A stretch of DNA of 64,000 nucleotides from Streptomyces noursei (GTDB taxonomy: Bacteria > Actinomycetota > Actinomycetes > Streptomycetales > Streptomycetaceae): assembly GCF_001646665.1 (NCBI RefSeq), contig NZ_LWBU01000405.1, positions 124,001 through 188,000 on the forward strand, read 5' to 3'. Position 1 is the stretch's first letter, and the number at the start of each line of letters is the position of its first letter. Shown in pieces: positions 59,110 through 64,000 of the stretch. The notes beneath the pieces were generated by a model. That model was not told the origin of the DNA. It saw nothing but the letters and a program-made list of their open reading frames with translations, and made no database searches. Both the position numbers and the translations under genes were made by a program.

Positions 59110-60267
59110 GTGGCGGGAACGCCTGACTTCGATCTGTACCGCCCGTCCGAGGAGCACGACATGCTCCGGGACACCGTCCGCTCGCTCGCCGAGGCCAAGA
59201 TCCTTCCGTTCGCCGCCGCGGTGGACGAGGAGGCCCGCTTCCCGCAGGAGGCGCTGGACGCGCTCGTCGCCTCCGACCTGCACGCCGTCCACGTGCCCGA
59301 GAGCTACGGCGGCGCCGGTGCCGACGCGCTCGCGACCGTGATCGTCATCGAGGAGGTGGCCCGCGTCTGCGCGTCGTCCTCCCTGATCCCGGCCGTCAAC
59401 AAGCTCGGCTCGCTCCCCGTGATCCTCTCCGGCTCCGAGGAGCTGAAGAAGAAGTACCTGGGCCCGCTCGCCAAGGGCGACGCGATGTTCTCCTACTGCC
59501 TGAGCGAGCCCGACGCGGGCTCGGACGCCGCCGGCATGAAGACGAAGGCGGTCCGCGACGGCGACCACTACGTGCTCAACGGTGTGAAGCGCTGGATCAC
59601 CAACGCGGGCGTCTCGGAGTTCTACACGGTCATGGCCGTGACGGACCCGACCAAGCGCTCCAAGGGCATCAGCGCCTTCGTCGTCGAGAAGGGCGACGAG
59701 GGCGTCTCCTTCGGCGCGCCGGAGAAGAAGCTCGGCATCAAGGGCTCCCCGACCCGCGAGGTCTACCTCGACAACGTCCGCATCCCCGCCGACCGCATGA
59801 TCGGCGAGGAGGGCACGGGCTTCGCCACCGCGATGAAGACCCTGGACCACACCCGCATCACCATCGCGGCCCAGGCCCTCGGCATCGCCCAGGGCGCCCT
59901 GGACTACGCCAAGGGTTACGTGAAGGAGCGCAAGCAGTTCGGCAAGCCGATCGCCGACTTCCAGGGCATTCAGTTCATGCTGGCCGACATGGCGATGAAG
60001 ATCTCCGCCGCCCGCGCCCTCACCTACCAGGCCGCCGCCGCCTCCGAGCGCGGCGACGCCGACCTGACCTACCTCGGCGCGGCGGCCAAGTGCTTCGCCT
60101 CCGACGTCGCGATGGAGGCCACCACGGACGCCGTCCAGCTCCTCGGCGGCTACGGCTACACCCGCGACTACCCGGTCGAGCGCATGATGCGCGACGCCAA
60201 GATCACCCAGATCTACGAGGGCACCAACCAGGTCCAGCGCATCGTCATGGCCCGCAACCTGCCGTAA
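59110..60267 (+). CDS. Acyl-CoA dehydrogenase
   Basis: This 385-aa flavoenzyme introduces the alpha-beta double bond in acyl-CoA. Features are the FAD/substrate strand YCLSEPDAGSDAAGMKTKAV, WITNAGVSEFYTVMAV, the middle GFATAMKTLDHTRITIAAQALGIAQGALDYAKGYVKERKQFGKPIADFQ, and DAVQLLGGYGYTRDYPVERMMRDAKITQIYEGTNQVQRIVMARNL with the catalytic base E370. Length and motifs fit short/medium-chain enzymes of the FadE group. GTG 59110 is preceded by GGGAGTGAGAGAAA. An operator-like dyad lies in the promoter and a strong hairpin follows the gene. Confidence 0.95.
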   Translation: MAGTPDFDLYRPSEEHDMLRDTVRSLAEAKILPFAAAVDEEARFPQEALDALVASDLHAVHVPESYGGAGADALATVIVIEEVARVCASSSLIPAVNKLGSLPVILSGSEELKKKYLGPLAKGDAMFSYCLSEPDAGSDAAGMKTKAVRDGDHYVLNGVKRWITNAGVSEFYTVMAVTDPTKRSKGISAFVVEKGDEGVSFGAPEKKLGIKGSPTREVYLDNVRIPADRMIGEEGTGFATAMKTLDHTRITIAAQALGIAQGALDYAKGYVKERKQFGKPIADFQGIQFMLADMAMKISAARALTYQAAAASERGDADLTYLGAAAKCFASDVAMEATTDAVQLLGGYGYTRDYPVERMMRDAKITQIYEGTNQVQRIVMARNLP

Positions 60268-60293
60268 CACGCGCGCCCCCGCGACCGCACAGG

Positions 60294-60322
60294 ACGGCCC
60301 CCGGCGATCCGCCGGGGGCCGT
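60294..60322 (+). terminator. Hairpin terminator after the acyl-CoA dehydrogenase gene
   Basis: A perfect 13-bp stem (60294-60306 with 60310-60322) has a 3-nt loop, 27 nt after the stop codon. Confidence 0.85.
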
Positions 60323-60375
60323 TGCGGTTAGGCTGCGCTGCCGCACAACCAGCACAGCACCAGGTGGGAGTCCCC

Positions 60376-61023
60376 ATGAGTGTGGATCGACAGATCTCCG
60401 CACTGCTCAAGCAGATAGCGACCCAGGACGTCGTGGTCGTCACCAACGAGTTCTCCCACGCGGGGCGGGCCGCCACGCTCGCGCACGTCGTCGAGCACTA
60501 CGGCTTCGAGTACGCCGAGACCCGGCGCGAGGGTCACAACAGCCGGACCCTCGCCGTCTACCTGTACCGCGACCCCGCGCCCGAGGCCCGCGCCCGTGAG
60601 GCGGCGACCATCGCCGCGCACCCGCAGGCGGGCATGGGCGGTACGGTGCCCGGCCTCCAGCCCGGGACGCTGAAGCCGACGCCCGAGGCGGCGGAGGCGG
60701 TCGCCCTGACGAAGGCCCGCATCGGGTTCGACGTCATGACGCAGATGGCCGGGGCGCGGAAGATGGGCTTCGCCTGGTTCTGCGTGGCGGGCCTGGTGGT
60801 GACGCTGCTGATCTGCCAGATGTACGTCGCCGCTCTCGCGGGCGGTGCCGCCCTGGCCGGGCTCCTCCTGGGAGGCGTCAAGATCGGCGAGGTCCGCCGG
60901 CAGCGCCTCGCCCAGCGCCTCCAGGAGGCGGGCTTCACCCCCGTCCAGGACGAGACGGGACGCCGGCGCTTCCTCCGCCCCGGCCAGCAGCTCCCCGGCC
61001 ACGCGAACCCCTTCGCGGCCTGA
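60376..61023 (+). CDS. Membrane protein of unknown function
   Basis: This 215-aa protein has a soluble N-terminal domain of about 120 residues (VDRQISALLKQIATQDVVVVTNEFSHAGRAATLAHVVEHYGFEYAETRREGHNSRTLAVYLYRD). Two adjacent membrane segments follow (GFAWFCVAGLVVTLLICQMYVAALAGGAALAGLLLGGV), then a basic tail (EVRRQRLAQRLQEAGFTPVQDETGRRRFLRPGQQL). No family was recognised. ATG 60376 is chosen with GGTGGGAG 6 nt upstream. It converges on the Uma2 gene with a 12-bp gap and no clear terminator. Confidence 0.7.
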   Translation: MSVDRQISALLKQIATQDVVVVTNEFSHAGRAATLAHVVEHYGFEYAETRREGHNSRTLAVYLYRDPAPEARAREAATIAAHPQAGMGGTVPGLQPGTLKPTPEAAEAVALTKARIGFDVMTQMAGARKMGFAWFCVAGLVVTLLICQMYVAALAGGAALAGLLLGGVKIGEVRRQRLAQRLQEAGFTPVQDETGRRRFLRPGQQLPGHANPFAA

Positions 61024-61035
61024 CGGCCGGAGCGG

Positions 61036-61632
61036 TCAGGCGTCGGCGTACCGGGGGAGGTCCGTGGTCGGGATGGTCCACTCGCCGATGGTGACGTCCT
61101 CGCCGTACACGAACTCCTTGCGGGTGGCGTAGCGCGGGCCCGACGGGGTCGCGTGGATGTCGGACAGGACGGCCCCGGAACCCGTGCGCGGATCGAAGAT
61201 CACGTAGATGGGGATGCCGAGCAGCGCGTAGTCCCGCATCTTGCCGACCCAGTCGTTGTCGGGGTTGGAGCGGGACACGACTTCGATGGCGGCGATGAGA
61301 GTACGAGGGTCGAACCTCCCGTCCCCCTCCATGTCCGCCTCGGCGATCACCATCACGTCGGGGTGGCGCATGATGCCCTCGGGCTCGTCCTCCACGTCGG
61401 GCTCTCCCGTATGGGCCGCCAGTTCGTCGGGCATGACCCGCTCAAGACGCTTGCGGACGCGTAGCACCGTGAGCTCATGCGGTTTCCCGGGCGCCATCAT
61501 GTCGTGGACGATTCCTTCCTTGGTGATCTCGAACTTGCCGGGAAGGGTGTCGTCCATCGAGGACACGAAGTCCCGCATCGTCCGGTACAGGTAGTGCGTC
61601 TCCCGCTGCGCGTCGTCCGGGGCGATGCTCAT
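61036..61632 (-). CDS. Uma2-family (DUF820) endonuclease-like protein
   Basis: This 198-aa protein has the restriction-endonuclease-like fold common in Streptomyces Uma2 proteins. Motifs are GKFEITKEGIVHDMMAPGKPHELTVLRVRKRLERV, EPDVEDEPEGIMRHPDVMVI (acidic metal site), LIAAIEVVSRSNPDNDWVGKMRDYALLGIPIYVIFDPRTGSG (E-V-x-S with Lys, the PD-(D/E)XK pattern), and YGEDVTIGEWTIPTTDLPRY at the end. Their biological role is not established. ATG 61632 follows GAGGAG. The gene lies 52 nt downstream of the helix-turn-helix protein gene. Confidence 0.9.
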   Translation of the reverse strand: MSIAPDDAQRETHYLYRTMRDFVSSMDDTLPGKFEITKEGIVHDMMAPGKPHELTVLRVRKRLERVMPDELAAHTGEPDVEDEPEGIMRHPDVMVIAEADMEGDGRFDPRTLIAAIEVVSRSNPDNDWVGKMRDYALLGIPIYVIFDPRTGSGAVLSDIHATPSGPRYATRKEFVYGEDVTIGEWTIPTTDLPRYADA

Positions 61633-61684
61633 GGCGTGCGCTCCTCGTCGTCGGTGCCCGGGGGCAAGGATCGTCACGTTCATG

Positions 61685-62542
61685 CTAGGCGGCCTCCGGG
61701 AGATCGGACCGGCAGTCGCGGCAGCGGCCCGGCTCCGGTGCCCGGAAGGCACGCTCGCAGGTGTCGCAGGTCTGGAACGGGTCTCTCGTGGGCTTGGGCG
61801 CGGCTGCCGGCAGCGGTGGTGGCAGGAGTGCGGTGAGCCGGTGGGCGAGGAGTCCGGCGGGCTGTTTCAGCCGGTCGGGCAGGTCGGCCGTCAGCGCGTG
61901 GCGTACGGCGTCGGGGTGCGCGTCGCGCTCCAGCCAGGCGGCCACGGCGGGCGCCAGGCGCCGGACGTCGTGCTCGCCCAGCAGCAGCCGCGGGTCGTCG
62001 CGGCGCAGCCCGGCCAGGAGGTCGGCGGCCACCCGGTGCCGCTCCAGGTCCGGAGCCTGCGGCTGGGGGAGCGGTGGGCGGGACGGGGCGGGCTCCTGCT
62101 GCGGTACGGGCTCGGGCGCGGGCTCGGGCTCCGGTTCCGGTTCCGGCGGCGACGGCGGTGCCGGGGCCGGGACGGCGGCGCCCGGGCGGTCGTACGCGAC
62201 CGTGCGGGTGATCAGCTCACCGCCGGGGAGGCGGACCAGCGTGCGCTCCAGGTAGTGGTGTTCCTCCAGCTCCCGCAGCGCGGCGGCGATCCGGGCCTCG
62301 CTCTCCGGGAACCGGTCGGCCAGCGCCTTGATGCGGACCTGCGCCCCGTCGGGCAGCGACTGGATGTGTACGGCGAGCCCGATCGCCACCAGCGACAGCT
62401 CGCGGTGCTGGGCGAGATGGTTGCCGACGACCGTGAAGCGGTCGGTGTGGCGTGCCCTCACGTGGCGGACACCGGAACCGGTGACGCGGCCGCGAAGACG
62501 GGACGAGGCGCGCGAGGGCGCGCTAACCTGCTGGGTATCCAT
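61685..62542 (-). CDS. Helix-turn-helix protein with Pro/Glu linker and zinc-ribbon-like tail
   Basis: This 285-aa protein has a winged-helix-like domain (about 20-120: RFTVVGNHLAQHRELSLVAIGLAVHIQSLPDGAQVRIKALADRFPESEARIAAALRELEEHHYLERTLVRLPGGELITR in form). A repetitive linker of Pro-Glu pairs follows (about 125-160), then a helical domain (about 165-255: LLAGLRRDDPRLLLGEHDVRRLAPAVAAWLERDAHPDAVRHALTADLP). The C-terminus has four Cys (CDTCERAFRAPEPGRCRDC) that could bind zinc. It is common in Streptomyces as an unnamed regulator. ATG 62542 is chosen with GGAG 7 nt upstream. The function is unknown; DNA binding is inferred. Confidence 0.78.
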   Translation of the reverse strand: MDTQQVSAPSRASSRLRGRVTGSGVRHVRARHTDRFTVVGNHLAQHRELSLVAIGLAVHIQSLPDGAQVRIKALADRFPESEARIAAALRELEEHHYLERTLVRLPGGELITRTVAYDRPGAAVPAPAPPSPPEPEPEPEPAPEPVPQQEPAPSRPPLPQPQAPDLERHRVAADLLAGLRRDDPRLLLGEHDVRRLAPAVAAWLERDAHPDAVRHALTADLPDRLKQPAGLLAHRLTALLPPPLPAAAPKPTRDPFQTCDTCERAFRAPEPGRCRDCRSDLPEAA

Positions 62543-62784
62543 CGGGAAGCTCCGTACTTCCTTGATGGTCAGGCCCTCGATCGGGATTGCCGTCCCGGCC
62601 GGGGGCCGACGTCTGTCTGTGGTTGTCGCCGCGAGCATATGCCTGCCAACCCGCCCCAAAGCCAGCCGAATTGGGCAAGGTCACCCGCGAGGGTGACAGG
62701 CGACGGTGGGGTGGGTCGGGTGGTTCTCCCGTTCCTCACAGACGTTCTTTGATCTTTTGCGTCGTGCGCCACCGCGTCGCGGAC

Positions 62785-62814
62785 CACCGGGTCGCGGAAA
62801 CCCGCGACCCGGTG
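62785..62814 (-). terminator. Hairpin terminator after the HATPase gene
   Basis: A perfect 13-bp stem (62785-62797 with 62802-62814) with a 4-nt loop lies just past the stop of the minus-strand HATPase gene. Confidence 0.8.
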
Positions 62815-62821
62815 CGACCGG

Positions 62822-63262
62822 TCACGGTACGAGGTCGAGCTCGGCCCAGACGGTCTTGCGGGGCACGGGCCCGGCCGTGACGCCCCACCGGTCGGCGAGC
62901 GCCTCGACGATCAACAGGCCGCGCCCGCACTCGTCGTCACCGGCCGGTGCGCCCACCTCCCCGGGGCCGGGCGGCAACCGGTCCCCGCGCGTGTCGGTGA
63001 CCGCGATCCGCAGCCACTTCCCCCCGCCCTCGACGCAGAGGTCGAGCCGGAAGTCCCGGCCCGCCACGCGCCCGTGGAACGCTGCGTTGACGGCCAGCTC
63101 GCCGACGATCTGCGCGGCCGACGCCGACGGCAGCCCCCAGTCGGCCAGTTGGGCCGTCGTCAGCAGGCGGGCGAGGCGGGCGCCACGGCGGGTGGGGGAG
63201 AGCAGCACCGTGAACTGCCGCGCAGGAGCGGAAGGTTCGGTTCGGGTGATTTCCAGGTTCAC
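62822..63262 (-). CDS. HATPase-domain protein next to an Scr1-type regulator
   Basis: This 146-aa single GHKL ATPase domain is of RsbW-like type. Motifs are the N box AAQIVGELAVNAAFHG (His and Asn), G1 LRIAVTDTRGDRLPP, and G2 DDECGRGLLIVEALADRWGVTAGPVPRKTVWAELDLVP. The N box has Ala-Ala-Phe-His-Gly in place of the usual T-N-A-x-x-H, so ATP binding should be checked. GTG 63262 is chosen; ribosome-binding sites upstream are weak. Streptomyces genomes hold many pairs of such proteins with divergent XRE/DUF5753 genes, as here. They may be anti-sigma kinases or partners of that regulator. Confidence 0.8.
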   Translation of the reverse strand: MNLEITRTEPSAPARQFTVLLSPTRRGARLARLLTTAQLADWGLPSASAAQIVGELAVNAAFHGRVAGRDFRLDLCVEGGGKWLRIAVTDTRGDRLPPGPGEVGAPAGDDECGRGLLIVEALADRWGVTAGPVPRKTVWAELDLVP

Positions 63263-63396
63263 GTGACTCAGCGTGGCCGCCCGGTGCTTACGCTGACCAG
63301 AGCGACGCGTGTACGGACAGTGACTGTCCAGCCGGTGCACGGCCCTGTCCATCGGGTACGCCGTCGCGCACGGACACGGGCGGAGGCGGGTGTCGT

Positions 63397-64000
63397 ATGA
63401 CGGACGAACCGGAACAGGACGTCGACCTGGAGGACGACTCCGGAGCGGTGATCGCGGCGGTCGGACGGCAGGTCAGGCTGTGGCGCGAGGCCGCCAACAT
63501 GCGCGCGGCGGACCTGGGCGCGGCCATCGGGTACGGCGAGAACCAGGTCTACAAGGTGGAGGCCGGCAAGCGCATCCCCAAGCCGGAGTTCCTGGACAGG
63601 GCGGACGAGGCCCTGGGCGCGGGCGGCAAGCTCGCCGCGATGAAGAAGGACGTGGCTGAGGCCCGGTACCCGAAGAAGGTCCGCGACCTGGCCAAGCTGG
63701 AGGCCGACGCGGTCGAGATGGGGGCGTACGCCAGTGTCACGATCCACGGCCTGTTGCAGACCGAGGAATACGCCCGCGCGTTGTGCGGAGAACGCCGACC
63801 CGCTTTCTCCGAGGAAGAAGTGGAGCGGCGGGTAGCCGCGCGCATGGCCCGGCAGTCGGTATTCGAGCGGCAACCGGCCCCGCTCCTCACCTTCGTTCTG
63901 GAGGAGGCGACTCTGAGGCGGCCGACCGGGGGCAGAATGGTGTTGCACCGCCAGCTCGAACGCCTGTTGCAACTAAGCTCGTTGCGGCACGTGGAGATTC
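63397..64000 (+). CDS. Scr1-family XRE-type regulator, DUF5753 (3' truncated by window end)
   Basis: The visible 201 residues show an acidic start and a helix-turn-helix (about 16-75: IAAVGRQVRLWREAANMRAADLGAAIGYGENQVYKVEAGKRIPKPEFLDRADEAL). The beginning of the DUF5753 domain follows (EMGAYASVTIHGLLQTEEYARALCGERRP). 'LLQTEEYARAL' is the family hallmark. Such proteins are usually followed by a small DUF397 gene and are described as antitoxin-like or developmental regulators in Streptomyces. ATG 63397 has GGAGG 10 nt upstream. The gene continues beyond the window, so the rest cannot be described. Confidence 0.9.
   Translation, partial: MTDEPEQDVDLEDDSGAVIAAVGRQVRLWREAANMRAADLGAAIGYGENQVYKVEAGKRIPKPEFLDRADEALGAGGKLAAMKKDVAEARYPKKVRDLAKLEADAVEMGAYASVTIHGLLQTEEYARALCGERRPAFSEEEVERRVAARMARQSVFERQPAPLLTFVLEEATLRRPTGGRMVLHRQLERLLQLSSLRHVEI

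Overview
The window reads as a core-chromosome segment of a Streptomyces species. The coding DNA is strongly GC-rich with the usual third-position bias. Many genes start with GTG or overlap by ATGA. The window carries the UUA-decoding leucine tRNA (bldA), a SigB/SigF-type partner-switching set, roadblock proteins, type-VII-associated proteins and an Scr1-type XRE regulator. No insertion sequence, integrase, attachment site, CRISPR array or rRNA was seen. No in-frame TTA codon was noticed in any called gene, so bldA does not obviously act on its own neighbours.

Layout. 1-7.3 kb: the end of a type II NADH dehydrogenase-like flavoprotein, a cyclopropane-fatty-acid-synthase-like methyltransferase, a MacB/FtsX-type ABC exporter, bldA and a Bax-inhibitor-1 family membrane protein. 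7.3-13.3 kb: small unknowns, a thiolase, an SGNH hydrolase and cystathionine beta-synthase. 13.7-17.9 kb: a minus-strand group of type-VII-secretion-like proteins and a small membrane protein. 18-23.3 kb: an RpiR regulator behind two adjoining palindromes, then a ribbon-helix-helix gene behind an array of TGGCGCCA palindromes, a DUF4097 protein, a DrrAB-like ABC exporter and a small membrane protein. 23.3-25.9 kb: a minus-strand roadblock/PATAN operon without its usual GTPase; one roadblock domain is split by a long Pro/Ala/Gly-rich insert.

26-34.4 kb: an amino-acid permease and a fold-III PLP decarboxylase diverge from a histidine-utilisation operon (hutU, an M20 amidohydrolase, hutF, hutI). 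34.7-40.4 kb: a secreted protein with a coupled lipoprotein, then a polymorphic-toxin locus (an 813-aa toxin-like protein, a coupled candidate immunity gene and a YwqK-like gene). 40.5-45 kb: a CapA-like phosphoesterase, an F420-dependent oxidoreductase, and an ABC-F protein with a short leader ORF coupled to an amino-acid racemase. 45.4-47.6 kb: a sigma factor, anti-anti-sigma and anti-sigma set matching sigI/arsI/prsI. 48-55.4 kb: a POT peptide transporter, a two-component system, a GtrA protein, purK-purE and an M19 dipeptidase. 55.5-64 kb: a 324-bp inverted-repeat structure, a degenerate dipeptidase paralogue, a VOC protein, UDP-glucose dehydrogenase, acyl-CoA dehydrogenase, and a tail of regulatory and unknown proteins ending in a truncated Scr1-type regulator.

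Perfect GC-rich hairpins mark most convergent gene ends. Several genes start exactly 6-7 nt after a TANNNT hexamer, which suggests leaderless transcripts.
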